DNA of 64,000 bases from Phyto melanocephala (taxonomy: Eukaryota > Arthropoda > Insecta > Diptera > Rhinophoridae). Position numbers and translations under genes: made by a program. This document shows, piece after piece, positions 11,213 through 23,420 of the stretch. How positions within the stretch are numbered: position 1 is the stretch's first letter; the number at the start of each line of letters is the position of its first letter. The notes below the pieces were generated by a model, which saw only the letters and a list, made by a program, of their open reading frames with translations, was not told the origin of the DNA and searched no databases. The DNA lies in contig OW799233.1 of the NCBI GenBank assembly GCA_941918925.1, positions 117,999,833-118,063,832 on the forward strand, given 5' to 3'.

Positions 11213-12249
11213 TATAACTTGGATATGCTGGTAAAATGTTTTCGTAAATTAAGTGTTTCAGTGAAAATGGGCGTTAAAGTAAGCGTGTCAATAAAATTTC
11301 TGCTAATAAATACAACTTAGATATTTCAATATAGTCCGTAATTCTTCCAAAATATTTATTCATTGAATTTGAAATAAAGCATTATATAGGATGTGGGCGT
11401 AAGAGTGGGCGTGTCACCTAAATTTTCTGGCATAACAATAACATTGACTAGAAGGATTTCCGTAGCAAATTTTATCATCATACCTCTAATTTTGTCGGTT
11501 TTATAAATTTAAATTTCATTAACAGTAAATAACGTGGAAAGTGAGCGTTATAGTAGGTGTGTTATTTATGCTAATAAATACAACTTAGATATTTCAATAA
11601 AGTCCTTTATTATTCGATTTATAGAGAAATTATAAGAATTTGAGAGCAAACGTTGTATGGGAGGTTGGCGTGTCACATTTATTTTCCGTCAGAAGAAAGC
11701 CTTTGACCAAAAAGCAATTCCTGCAAAATTTCAGAATCGTAGATCTAAATTTGTCACTCTTATTAGGTTTAAAATTTTTAACATATTGGAAAATACACTG
11801 CGCGGTATAAATTTTCGTACATTTTGATCTCTAACTCCCTTCCTAATACATGCATTTAGGCAATTTTTCTTTCTTCCTTATACTCCGATTTAGCCAATTT
11901 TTTATTCCAAACAAACCTTGTGTATAAGACATATTCTGGCAAAATTTGAGCCCACTAGCTTTTTCGATGGGACCTCTATCGCGCTTTTAACAGACGGACA
12001 GACGGACGGACATAGCTAGATCGTCGTCAAATAAAACCCCGATTAAGAATATACATACCATTTTTTTGGTGGCGGTTATAAAAACTCAAATACTTCAAAA
12101 AAACACATTACAAAAAAATTTATTTAGCTCTTTTACTAAAATTTTGCAAAAAATATTTGACCTTGTGTCACAAAACTTGGTCTGCTGATCACGGTCGTAT
12201 CGTGACGGGTATAAAATGGGGTATAGAGGTATAGAGGAGAGTTTTATCT

Positions 12250-12575
12250 ACTAAATGGTGCTAATTTCTTTTTGTTATCTTATGTTTTCTAGAAGTTATG
12301 ATGTATTAAAAAAAGGAATTTAGGAAAATTTAAACCTAAGCAAAAAAAAATTATCTCTTAACATTATAAACAATTTATTTTTATGTACTAATGGCAAACA
12401 AATTTTAAAATTATACAAAACTTATTTCGTTTGAAAATCTTTTAAAAGCAAAATGTTATAGAAGTTTAAAAATCAAAATCTTACTAATAAATTTCCCGTT
12501 TTAGCAAAATGCTGAGAATGTATATTTTGAATCACCCTGTGGCCCTTAAAATTTAACCACCCTTTACAAAAGAAT
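12250..12575. mobile_element. Block B, mariner-like inverted-end fragment
   Basis: It is homologous to the blocks at 5755-6150 and 43190-43595. Shared words include TTATCTCTTAACATTATAAAC and ACTTATTTCGTTTGAAAATC. The right end reads CACCCTGTGGCCCTTAAAAT then TTAACCACCCTTTA, the full inverted terminus with TA. The left end is not definable. Confidence 0.55.
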
Positions 12576-12829
12576 AGATAGATAAAAATATAATTTGACT
12601 AAAAAATGTATTTTAAATATTCAAATACTTATTTTAAATCTGCTGATGCACATTTTTTGTTAAGTTTTTTAAATCTTAAACCTCATAAAACTGTGTGTAC
12701 AACTATATGTAAAGTTGGGCACAAATCATTACTCTAGTTAATTTTTGTCAACAAACTTCGGTCATTTTCGTTTTCACAAACCCCTATAAAATTCCTTTGT
12801 AGTTTGTGCAAAAAAATGTTACTAGAGTC

Positions 12830-13593
12830 ATCTAGTGTTCTACGTGATGTTTAGCAAAGACATCATCCTCAGTGTTTGCAAAATGTAGTGGCGCCTTCAA
12901 CAGATGTCGCCATCTGCAATGAATAAATGCTAATGAATATGACTAAAAAATGTTTATAAAAATTTAAAAAAAAAGTGGGCGTGGCACATTTATTTTCCGT
13001 TATAACGAAGACTTTGACCAAAAAACCATGTTTGCAAAATTTCAGAACCGTACATATAGTTTTGTCAGTTTTATTACGTTTTAAACTTTAAATATACACT
13101 GAGCGGTATAAATTTTCGTACATTTTGACCTATAACTCCTTTTCTAATGCATAGATTTAAGCAATTTTTGGGGAGAAATATTCTTTTGACTCGAGAAATA
13201 TATATTCGAAGTTTCATGACTCTACGTTTATGCGTTTGGACACAATTCCTTTTTTTTCGATGTTTGAAGGACATGGTTTTTTCGACCTATTCTTGCTTTA
13301 CGAGCTATAACTCTCTTTCTAATATTCCGATTTAGCCCATTTTCAATACCAAACAAACCTTGTCTATTAGAAAGATTCTGGGAAAATTTGAGCCCTTTAG
13401 CTTTTTCGGTGCGACCTCTATCGTGCTTTCAACAGACGGACAGACGGACGGACAGAGCTAGATCGTCATCAAATCAAACCCCGATTCAGAATATATATAC
13501 TTTATGGGGTCTAAAATGGATATTTCGATGTGTTACAAACGGAATGACAAAATGAATATACCCCCACCATTTTTTTGGTGGCGGGTATAAAAA
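12830..13593 (+). mobile_element. 5'-truncated family-A mini-me/DINE-1-like element
   Basis: Only the right part is present: GTGGGCGTGGCACATTTATT, the conserved block ATTTTCGTACATTTTGA, the CAGACGGACAGACGGACGGA tract (about 13433-13454), a core with CTAGATCGTCATCAAATC, a TA tract and the terminus ATTTTTTTGGTGGCGGGTAT followed by AAAA. The left edge fades into sequence related to block B. Confidence 0.8.
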
Positions 13594-16500
13594 TGTCGGT
13601 TATTTGCTTCTTAAAATCTTATTTTCTTACACTGTGAGAAGCAAATAGAAATTTAAATACTGTAATAATGCTAGTGTACGTATGTATGTGTACGGGCAGT
13701 TATAAGAATGTTTGTTGTTATTGTGTCTTTGCTTGTTTCTTTTTGTTTCTAAAAACTGTTGTTCATCAATCTTAATTTAATCTTGTTTAGTTAAATAGCA
13801 TCATAGTAAGTGTGTTGATGATACAATGGGGAAACGTCAGCAAACCAACAAATGGCTAGAGAAGGTTAATGGTGTTGGTTATGTGTGTGTGTATGTAGGT
13901 CAGTTGGTTAGTGGGTAAACGAAAAACGGAAGCCTGGCTGGTTGGTTGGTTGGTTGTCTGCTTGGTTGGTTTACGTTAATGATGGTCTGTTTTTACAGAC
14001 CCAGCTTCTGCAGAAGTAAAATGATTATATGCATATACAAGCATATACCTATATATAAGTATATGGAGCCTTAACCACTAAAATAACGTAACCCAGAAAA
14101 AGCAAATTTTACAGGAAAAGTTTTTTTTAAACTTTGCTTTCAACTTGTTAAGGAAAATTTAAATGTAGCCTGCCAATGGTGGTATGATAACGATAAATTT
14201 TATATTAACTCCTTATATAGATTTTATTTTTTTGTAAAAGAGAAGTTTTTACTAGAATTTTTTAAATCTCATTTTACTAAGTCGCACTTAACCCATATTT
14301 CATTAAATTCATCACATGTATTGCGTTAATCTGGAACTAAGAGTTATTAACAACAGAGATTATAGTTTAAAGTCAAATTTATTAGTTTCATTGTGGTCTA
14401 ACTTCGACCAACATATCTAACCAAGTGCTGGAATGTCTCGATTTTTTTATTCGGAGTTTTATAAGAATAACAAAAGATCACCAAATCCAATTATAAGAGC
14501 TGTGTTATTAGCAGCAAGTTTATCTAAAATATTTGGATTAGTTTCGACAGTTATCCTTTAGAAATAATTTTGTTAATTTATTTTTTTCCGTGACCATGTC
14601 GTGACCATGAAGTTTTTATTTAACATGGTTAATTATTCATTACTTTTACGTGAGCATGTATGTGTGAAAGCACACAAAAAACAAAAATCGAGTTTTTCAA
14701 AGCATAAATATAAAATTTTAAAATGGAGGCACGCTTATTTGCGCTTCGTAAAAAGTTTCACTTTTATGAAATAGTAAAAGTGAATTAATTCTATGCTCAA
14801 TAGGAAAAATTGCTTAAGTTGACATTAGCTAAAATTAAGATGATCACATCATTGTAATTCCGCAATTGAAGACTATCTTCAAATAACATTTCAACCATTT
14901 TGAACAATTATTAATTTTGTATAGCGTAAGAACTAATTACCTTTACATGATTTAAAAACAATGTCACTTAAAGCTATTTAACCTCTTTTAACATACAATC
15001 TAGTTAAATATAAAAAAATAGTTAAGTTTTTTAATTTGTGTAGGGCTGAATTCATTAAATAGTCCTTATTTTAAAGTGAACTAAATTTTTGAAATCAACA
15101 CAAAAATTTAAAATTGCTTTCCTGAAAAACTATAAAAACAGACATAAGCAGTTTTTTCTCATTGCCACAGAATGAATAAAAGATTTACAAATTAATCAAT
15201 TACAAGTGCACTCATCCTTCCCTTACTTTGTAAGGAAGTAAATGAGAAACCCTCTATGTGTATGCCTGCCATTTACAAAAAAAATACGCATTGGAAAACG
15301 TACATTTTGCGATAAGAAAAATGTTTCAAAGGGAAAACTCGCTATACAAATTTCATGCCTTTCGTTAGCTGGTTTTTAAGTGAAAATTTTACATTTCTCC
15401 TTTTCAACATGCTTCGTCATGAAGTGTTATTGATGAGTTTTCTCTTTGGATTAAAAAAACTAATAGGAAATAAACACGTATGTAAATATTGGTTGCTGTT
15501 TATACTTAACTTATTTGGTTTTTCGTTCTTTTTTTGGAAAACTCTCATAACTTATAAAGTTGCCGTACCTGACAGATCGGTCGTTTCTGACTCCAAAACA
15601 TCTGCAGCTTGAGATTCATTATCCCTGTTGTAATTTTTATTTTTGGCGTCAAATACAGAGTAAATATCGCACTAAGTTTTTAACTTATCAGATGCGTAGA
15701 TAGAGGTAAATTAATGAGATGTTTTCGGTATATTTAAGAGATCTTAGATTAGGTTTCAATTATTTCCGAACACTTTTATAATAACATACGGATCTCTATA
15801 ATTTGGTTCTAATTTTTGCATATCATTAGTGGCTCCAAGTTTTTACTCAACCCACAACTAAGTCATTTTCGAAATATATACGACGATTAGCGTGTTTTTC
15901 TATTAAACATAATTTTCCATTTTTCGCGTTCTTGATTTAAGATCTACAGCGGTAGTTAACACTTTGTCTTTTAAGTAGTTTTAGTCACTTTTTTTGCTAA
16001 TATCTATCTGCACTGCGATGAACAGATAATTTTGCAGTACGTTTTAACAAGTTCATTGGGATTAAGTCCAGTAGTAGCATTGGTCTGAGAGTTAAAGATC
16101 CATTGAAGCTCTTTTAGCTTTGCATCTTACTTCAGAATTTTTAAAGATGGGCAAAATAATCACGTTTAACTTATATAAAAAAAAAACTTTATTTTTCTCT
16201 TCAAGAATTTATATAAAAAAATTTTGTGAAAATCAAAAATATAATCCGCGATTAGTCAATCTATTCGTTTGCTGCTTTTAGAGGATGTCTAAAAATGATG
16301 CATAACAATTTCAAGCTTATGTTGTTGCCATGTATGGCACTTGTATTTATGAAACTTTTGTAAATTTCGTACTTTCGATTCAATATTTTAACAGACGAGT
16401 TGCTGGAGGCTGGAAAACAACTCTGCATTAAAAACTCAATATGGAAAAATATTTCTGTTAGGTTGTTTTTGATGTTAGGGCTCGATATGTATAAGCACTC

Positions 16501-17915
16501 ACAATTAACCCTCATCTTTCCATAAACTTTTTCTTGTATATATACATATTTTTTTCTCTTTGTTTATTTTATTATTAGTTTGAATTTTGAACTAATTTCC
16601 TGCATTTTTGGTCAAACGTATATGGTCAAATAATCAACTATATCACTAAAACTTACAAGTGTATCTTTGAACACCTTTAACGATAGATGCTGGCATGACT
16701 CTTAATACTTTGTGACAGTATTTGAAGGGTTAAATACACTCATGTTTACATTGGCACACACTTCAAACTTAATCAAGAATTGCTGCTTTAGGTACAATAC
16801 CAGCATCACCGATGGGAACCACAACAACAATCATTATTATCAACCACCAAACATAAAGGATTATATAGTTATCATAAGAATCATGACTTTCATTATAGTC
16901 AAGAGCATAAAGGTACGTAAAAGAATAAGAGTAGGTCAACCAGCTTTAAATTGTGGAAATAATACACGCAAGAAAAATAAATAAATTGGCTAAAGAATTT
17001 GTAAAAATATATGAGTATTTAATGAAAGTATTATTTTAATGTTATCTAGAACTTAGACTTTTTTACAAAATTAAAATCAAATTCGCTTTTTGAAATGTTG
17101 AATTTTCTATCTGTAAGTCGTAGTTAAAAGCAATAAACAAGAACTTGTAAATAATTTATTACATTTGGAATAACTTTCAATGGCAACAAAAATCTCAAAT
17201 GGATCAACTGGTGGCGAAGTGCTAGAAGAAATAAGGTCAAAATATTAACGATTTTAATATTAGCGTGTCATAGTGTGTTAACATAATCATATATATCAAT
17301 ATACTGCTATCCATTATAACGAGTCACTCCGCTATAATAAGTCACTCCGCTATAATAAGTACATAGAACTCGTTTATATGTAGTGAATAGCATACGATGT
17401 TTCATGAGTTGACTTTTTTTACATTAATTGTTTAAAATATTTTGCATGATACTTATGATTTATATGACAACTAATTTGGCAGTTATCAAGTCATTTAGAA
17501 TGAAAGATTTTGCACTATTAATTTAGAAGTCCTAAATATATATTTTTTTTTGCTATTAATTAGGCATCGAATTTATAATAAAGGTTAATAATATTTTATT
17601 TCTCAGTCCCTTGTATTAATGAAAAAATATTTCAAAACTTTTTTTTTATATTTTTTACAAAAGTATTTCTGCTTACTGGCCAAATTGTTAAAAAACAACT
17701 TTTTGGTTAGTTATATTGTGTTACACGTCATGTTTTATAATATCTGGGTTTAATTCAAAACTTATTATGAAAAAATTTCAAAAGAGTTCAAAAAATATTT
17801 GATTTATTTGTAACTTACAAAATATTTGCGGTTCTGTTAAAGTTTACGTATGAGTGATATATAATTATTTATTTGTAGTAATAATACGCCTCCGTTTATG
17901 TAGGTACCCACGATT
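13594..17915. other. Long AT-rich gap without a supported gene
   Basis: It contains a GGTT/GGTTG-rich simple tract at about 13935-13975, a direct repeat CCGTGACCATG/CGTGACCATG near 14590 and an 18-bp x 2 tandem repeat (separate entry). Short frames at 15355-15612, 16261-16515 and 16712-16984 show no motif I recognise. A GT/AG-bounded host exon cannot be excluded, but none is supported. Confidence 0.45.
17323..17358. repeat. 18-bp x 2 tandem repeat
   Basis: GTCACTCCGCTATAATAA occurs twice in direct succession at 17323 and 17341. Confidence 0.9.
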
Positions 17916-18039
17916 AACAAGTGCCGTATATTTTATACCCACCACCAATTTTGTGTACATTTAAAGCAAAATATTTAATATTTTGTTAATCGCTAGGGAA
18001 TAATCTCTTTATAATAAAATATGTATCACTTTCTTTGTA

Positions 18040-18659
18040 GAGGGTGGTTAAATTTTAAGGGCCCATGTTGAAGGTGAACTACACCTAGTCTTTAAATTTG
18101 TTTTCTGCATTTCATTTGACATTTCTCAATCTCAAACTTACTCAATTTGACCCGTGGAAAAATACGCAAATAAGCAATGCTTTAAAGTTATTCAGGTTTT
18201 TTATAAAAATGGGCGTTCAAATCAAAATGCATTTTGTGCACTTCGTAATTCTTTTGATCAACATAATCGTTCAAATTCGTCCACAATCGGGAGAATTGTA
18301 AAAAATATTTAAATTTCTGCAAAACAGGTCTGTATAAAATGTTAGAAAATCTGTAAATGCCTTCTTAGTTCGTTGAATGGGAACCACTGCTAGTTTTTGC
18401 GATAGTGTGGCAAAAGAGCAGTCAACCTCGACTCATCATCATGCCCAACAATTGAGCATCAACATTGTCATTGAAAATTTGGACCATCAGATAGTGGAGT
18501 GGCGCCAAGGATGGGGGGGGGTCTATTTGGCCGATATTTTGTTAAATACATAATTGAACCATATAAATATTATTATTATAAAAAGAAATGATAATAATTT
18601 CTTAAATAATTTATGTTTTATTTAAATTTAACATCGGTCCTTAAAATTTAACCACCCTT
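18040..18659 (+). mobile_element. Nested Tc1/mariner-type deletion derivative
   Basis: Termini GAGGGTGGTTAAATTTTAAG and the reverse-complement CCTTAAAATTTAACCACCCT are flanked by TA on both sides. The first half preserves a helix-turn-helix-like reading around 18165-18300: FKVIQVFYKNGRSNQNAFCA in the most legible frame, followed by HNRSNSSTIGRIVKNI. The second half corresponds to the linker and second helix-turn-helix. The catalytic domain is missing. Confidence 0.75.
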
Positions 18660-18846
18660 TATAACTTCGATATGCTACTAAAATGCTTTTGTAAATGTAG
18701 TCTTTCAATGAAAGTGGGCATTAAATTAGGCGTGTCAATAAAGTTTCTGCTAATAAATACAACTTAGATATTTCAATATAGTCCTTTATTTTCCTAAAAA
18801 CATTGTCAATAGAGAAATAACATGAATTTAAGATAAACCGTTATAT

Positions 18847-19712
18847 GGGAGGTAGGCATTAAAGTGGGCGTGTCACCTAAACTTTTTGGCGCAACTATTA
18901 CATTGATAAGAAGGATATACGTAGCAAATTTGATCATCATACCTCTAATTTTGACGGTTTCATGAGCTTTTTTATTTCATTAACGGTAGATAACGTGAAA
19001 AGTGGGCGTTATAGTAGGCGTGTCAAAGTTGTTTTTGCAAATGAGTACAACTTAGGTGTTTCAATATAGCCCTTTATTATTCCAAAATCTTTTTTAATAG
19101 AGAAATTATATGAATTTTAGGTAAAACGTTGTATGGGAGGTGGGCGTAAAAGTGGGCGTGGCACCTTAATTTGCTGGCACAGTAATGACATTGCCAAGGG
19201 GGATACACGTAGCAAATTTTATCATCATATCTCTAATTTGGTCGGTTTTATGAGCTTTTAAATTTCATTAACGGTAAATAACGTGAAAAGTGGGCGTTAT
19301 AGTAGACGTGTCAAGGTTATTTTTACTAATGAGTACCATTAAGGTATTTCAATATAGTCCTTTATTATTCCAAAATCTTTATTAATAGAGAAATTATATG
19401 AATTTTAGGTAAAACGTTATATGGGAGGTGGGCGTAAAAGTGGGCGTGGAACCTTAATTTTCTGGGACAGTAATGGCATTGTTTAGGGGGATAAACGTAG
19501 CAAATTTGATCTTCCTACATCTAATTTTGGCGGTTTTATGAGCTTTTAAATTTCATTTACGGTAGATAACGTGAAAAGTGGGCGTTATAGTAGGCGTGTC
19601 AAAGTTATTTTTTCAAAATGAGTACAACATAGATGTTATAATATAGTCCTTTATTATTCCAAAATCTATATTAATAGAGAAATTATATGAATTTTGGTTA
19701 AAACGTTATATG
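18847..19712 (+). repeat. 288-bp tandem repeat array, about three copies
   Basis: The landmark GGGAGG begins at 18847, 19135, 19423 and 19712. The landmark TAACGTGAAAAGTGGGCG begins at 18991, 19279 and 19567. Both give a 288-bp period. Each unit contains GTGGGCGTGKCACCT, an ATCATCATACCTCTAATTT-like block, AACGTGAAAAGTGGGCGTTA and a TTTCAATATAGTCCTTTATT block. The other family-A copies have one to two units. Confidence 0.88.
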
Positions 19713-20380
19713 GGAGGTGGGCGTAAAAGTGGGCGTGGCACATTGATTTTCCGTGTCAAAAAAGCGTCTCACCAAAAAGCAAAGTGTGCAAAATTTCAGA
19801 GTCGTACATCCAATTTTGTTGCTTTTATAACGTTTTTGTTTTTAAATATACCGAAAAATACACTGTGCGGTATAAATTTTCGTACACTTTGATCGATAAC
19901 TCCTCTCCTAATGCATAGATTTAGATAATTTTCGGGAAAAAATATTGTTTTTACTCAGGAAATATATATTCGGAGTTTCATAAGTCTACGTTAATGCTTT
20001 TGGACACAATTCCATTTTATTCGATGTTTGAAGGACACGGTTTTTTCGACCTACTCTTGCTTTTCGAGCTATAACTCTCTTCCTAATATTGCGATTTAGC
20101 CCATTTTCAACACCAAACAAACCTTGTCTATAAGAAAGATTCTGGCAAAATTTGAGCCCCCTAGCTTTTTCGGTGCGACCTCTATCGTTCTTTCAACAGA
20201 CGGACAGAGGGACAGACGGACGGACGAACAGACGGACGGACATAGCTAGATCGTCATCAAATCAAACCCTGATTCAGAATATATATACTTTATGGGGTCT
20301 AAAATGGATATTTCGATGTGTTACAAACGGAATGACAAAATGAATATACCCCCACCATTTGTTTGGTGGCGGGTATAAAA

Positions 20381-21423
20381 ATTGATTTTAAGCCACAATT
20401 TATATGAGAATGTAGCAAAAACTTGTATATGTCCGTAAAATTTAAAATTCTAGCGTTGTTGCAAATTTTTTAACATTCGGTGCAAAGACAATCTACCTCA
20501 CATATATCGTTTTATAAAAACTATGTTTTAGAAGCATTTATGATTAGAATACACTAAAAAATAATAAATGATTCTTAAATAATACGATATAGATCTGTTG
20601 TAAATTTGCTTTTATTCGGTACATTCATTTCTAAAAAAATGCGAAAATATGATGGTGGTACTTAATAAACTTTAACCTAAATGCTATTGTTTTTGTTTTC
20701 TTATTACATAATTTTTAACTTTTATCTGATTTCAGTACAATATAGTTTAAAATATTTGTAGTCAAATGAACTTTGCAATAGAATTACAAAACTATGGATT
20801 TTGTTATTTACTGTGGAACAAAACATCTTCCAAAGTGATAATAATTGGTGATAAACAATAAACTTTTCATAACATCTTAGCTTTGTTCCACTATAACTCA
20901 TGTATATATTATCTAATTAGCCCCTATTGAACGCGCAATTTAGCATCCCTAAAGACAAGATATAATTAATTGAACCAACATTTGACTGTGGATAGCGGGT
21001 GAAACGGAAATTTACATCTAAAACTACAAATGTACCGTTATGTTGAAAATGTGACGAATTAAAAAATTTGATATGTCTGTAAAATTTCAGCACCACTTCT
21101 TTTTCTAGACTTGAATCCCGTTTTGCCTTTTATAAACTTATACAATTATAACCTTATACAATTTGTCATATATACACTTTACAGAAAACTTTTATTATGT
21201 ATATAAAGGGATGAACCAGTGAGACTATTATCGTCACGACAACTCACTTTTACTATAACAGTGCAAGGTATTTTCAATATTTATTTAATATTTTAATTTA
21301 ATTTAAACGAATACGTTACCATCTTAATAACGTATATACCAAAATGTAAAAAAAAATATTTTTTTTAAAAATTGCTAATATTATTCCCTGTGTATATTTG
21401 ATATAGTGTATGAAATAATTCCA
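20381..21423. other. AT-rich spacer, nothing recognised
   Basis: No supported gene, RNA or repeat was seen. Confidence 0.45.
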
Positions 21424-22571
21424 TTTTTATACCCGCCACCAAAAAAATGGTGGGGGTATATTCATTTTGTCATTCCGTTTGTAACACATCGAAATATCCA
21501 TTTAAGACCCCATAAAGTATATATATTCTAAATCGTGGTTTGATTTTATGACGATCTAGCACATCGAAATATCCATTTAAGACCCCATAAAGTATATATA
21601 TTCTAAATCGTGGTTTGATTTTATGACGATCTAGCTATGTCCGTCCGTCTGTCCGTCTGTTGAAAGCACGATAGAGGTCGCACCGAAAAAGCTAGGAGGC
21701 TCAAATTTTGCCAGAATTTTTCTTATAGACAAGGTTTATTTGGTATTGAAAATGGGCTAAATCGGAATATTAGGAAGAGAGTTATAGCTCGAAAAGCAAG
21801 AGTAGTTCGAAAAAACCGTGTCCTTCGAACATCGAATAAAATGGAATTGTGTCCAAACGCCTTAACGTAGACTCAAGAAACTTCGAATGTATATTTCCTG
21901 GGTAAAGGCAATATTTTTCCCCGAAAATTGTCTAAATCTATGCATTAGGAGAGGAGTTATCGATCAAAATGTACGAAAATTTATACCGCACAGTGTATTT
22001 TTCGGTATATTTAAAAACAAAAACGTCATAAAAGCAACAAAATTGGTTGTACGACTCTGAAATTTTGCACACTTTGCTTTTTGGTGACACGCTTTCTTCT
22101 AACGGCAAATATATGTGCCACGCCCACTTTTTCGCCCACCTCCTATATAACGTTTTAACTAAAATTCATATAATTTTTCTATTAATAAAGATTTTGGAAT
22201 AATAAAGGCCTATCTTGAAACACCTCAGTTGTACTCATTCGCAAAAATAACTTTGACACGCCAACTATAACGCCCACTTTTCACGTTATCTACCGTTAAT
22301 GAAATTTAAAAGCTCATAAAACCGCTAACATTAGAGGTATGATGATCAAATTTGCTACGTATATCCTTCCAGGCAATGTCAATACTACGCCAAAAAATTA
22401 AGGTGCCACGCCCACTTTTACGCCCACCTCCCATTTAACGTTTTACCTAAAATTCATATAATTTCTCTATTAATAAAGATTGTGGAAAAATAAAGGACTA
22501 TATTGAAACACCTAAGTTGTACTCATTAGCAAAAACAACTTTGACACGCCTACTATAACGCCCACTTTCAC
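21424..22571 (-). mobile_element. Truncated family-A element with a duplicated core
   Basis: In minus orientation the 3' terminus (TTTTATACCCGCCACCAAAA read on plus) is at 21424. The GTCC/GTCT tract lies at about 21638-21660. The element stops within the AACGCCCACTTTCAC block at 22571, so the stem-loop end and nested inserts are missing. A 75-bp segment spanning the core is tandemly duplicated (21485-21634). Confidence 0.85.
21485..21634. repeat. 75-bp x 2 tandem duplication of the mini-me core
   Basis: CACATCGAAATATCCATTTA begins at 21485 and at 21560. The two copies are essentially identical through TTTTATGACGATCTAG, so the duplication is recent. It covers the TA tract and part of the conserved core, next to the GTCY tract. 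Confidence 0.9.
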
Positions 22572-23029
22572 AAAAAATTCTAGGACCTATTTGTAGATTC
22601 TGTTAAAGCACTCCAAAAAGTACTAAAATCTTAAATAAAAATTTAGGTACTCTGAAACAATAGTTTATTATACTCTGCCAAACTTTAGAAATTTCGGGGA
22701 CTTCCAATAAAAAAGTTGACGACAATACAAACATTTTTCTCAGTAATATCGCGTACCAGCAATAATTTCCATTTTTTGTGCGTTTAGTGGTAAACAAAAC
22801 TGCCAAGTTTGAAAAGAATATATTAAGAAATGAATTTTTGGCAATTTTTTAGTAAAACAGGTAAAAGTCATTTTTTTATTTAACAGTTTAGCTCAAAAAT
22901 TGTTTGACTTTGGTGCCCTCCACTGTAAACAAAAAGTGAAAATTATGAATTCTACTTACAAATGTATTTAAGGTACTTTAATAATCTTCAGTTTTGCCTA
23001 TGGGACAGAGCACTGTGGGTCATTGAGCC

Positions 23030-23420
23030 GTACTTCTTAAAAATAAGGTAAGTGAAGCAGTAACCGCGAATGCTGTTCGCTATCGCGAGATGATGACGGA
23101 GTTTTTGTACTTAAAAAATATCGACCTGGACAGTATTTGGTTTTAGCAGGATGGTACCCATACAAACGAAACAATGACTTTTTTTGCGCGAGAGATTTAT
23201 TTGTCGTATTATCAAATGTTGTGTCGTTGTTAATTGGCAGCCACAATCATGTGATCTACCATTGTTTGATTATTTTCTTCAGAGATATTAAAAATTATCA
23301 ATATGCCGAGAATAATTCAAGAGCTAAAATATGATAAAATTTAGCACACTATTGACATGGAACCTTAACTATGTTTCAGCGTTATTGAAAAAATGGACAA
23401 TCAGACAACAATTATTATTA
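23030..23420 (+). pseudogene. Decayed Tc1/mariner-superfamily transposase, catalytic half
   Basis: Plus-strand fragments follow the family in order. YREMMTEFLYLKNIDLDSIW, then F-stop-QDGTHTNETM (canonical FQQDGAT.HTA), lie at about 23075-23180. QPQSCDLPLFDYFLQRY (canonical PPRSCDLTPLDYFLWGY) lies at about 23238-23290, then IIQELKYDKI and VIEKMDNQT near the end. Stops and frame changes break every segment. It is probably the same rosa-like group as the other FQQD relics here. Confidence 0.75.

Larger units (their letters stand above)
10585..12084 (+). mobile_element. Family-A mini-me/DINE-1-like element
   Basis: The 5' end reads AACAAGTAAGAGCACTATAT, then a perfect stem TTCGGCTGTGCCGAA and TTTTATACCCACCACCA. 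The 3' end reads TTTTTTTGGTGGCGGTTATAAAA. The core consists of a GACGGACAGACGGACGGACA tract (about 11993-12012), CTAGATCGTCGTCAAAT and a short TA tract. Internal blocks of the GTGGGCGTAAAGT/GGCGTGTCA type repeat. It contains the nested mariner-type derivative at 10729-11212, itself interrupted by a 120-bp palindrome at 10761-10880. There is no coding capacity. Confidence 0.88.
17916..20380 (+). mobile_element. Family-A element expanded by a 288-bp tandem array
   Basis: The 5' end is eroded: AACAAGT is joined to GCCGTATATTTTATACCCAC, having lost the stem. The rest is complete: the nested mariner-type derivative (18040-18659), a 288-bp tandem array (about 18847-19712), the GACGGAC-rich tract (about 20199-20242, longer than in sister copies), the core, the TA tract and TGGTGGCGGGTATAAAA. 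The frames at 19710-19892 and 20152-20343 are chance frames that recur in sister copies because the DNA is conserved, not because they are genes. Confidence 0.88.

Noticed and set aside
19710..19892. 60-codon frame MGGGRKSGRGTLIF..., repeated almost unchanged at 29826, 39081 and (minus) 5121
   Set aside because: Its recurrence follows the DNA conservation of the family-A repeat. It has no start context and its Gly/Arg-rich start is simply GTGGGCGTAAAAGTGGGCGT translated.
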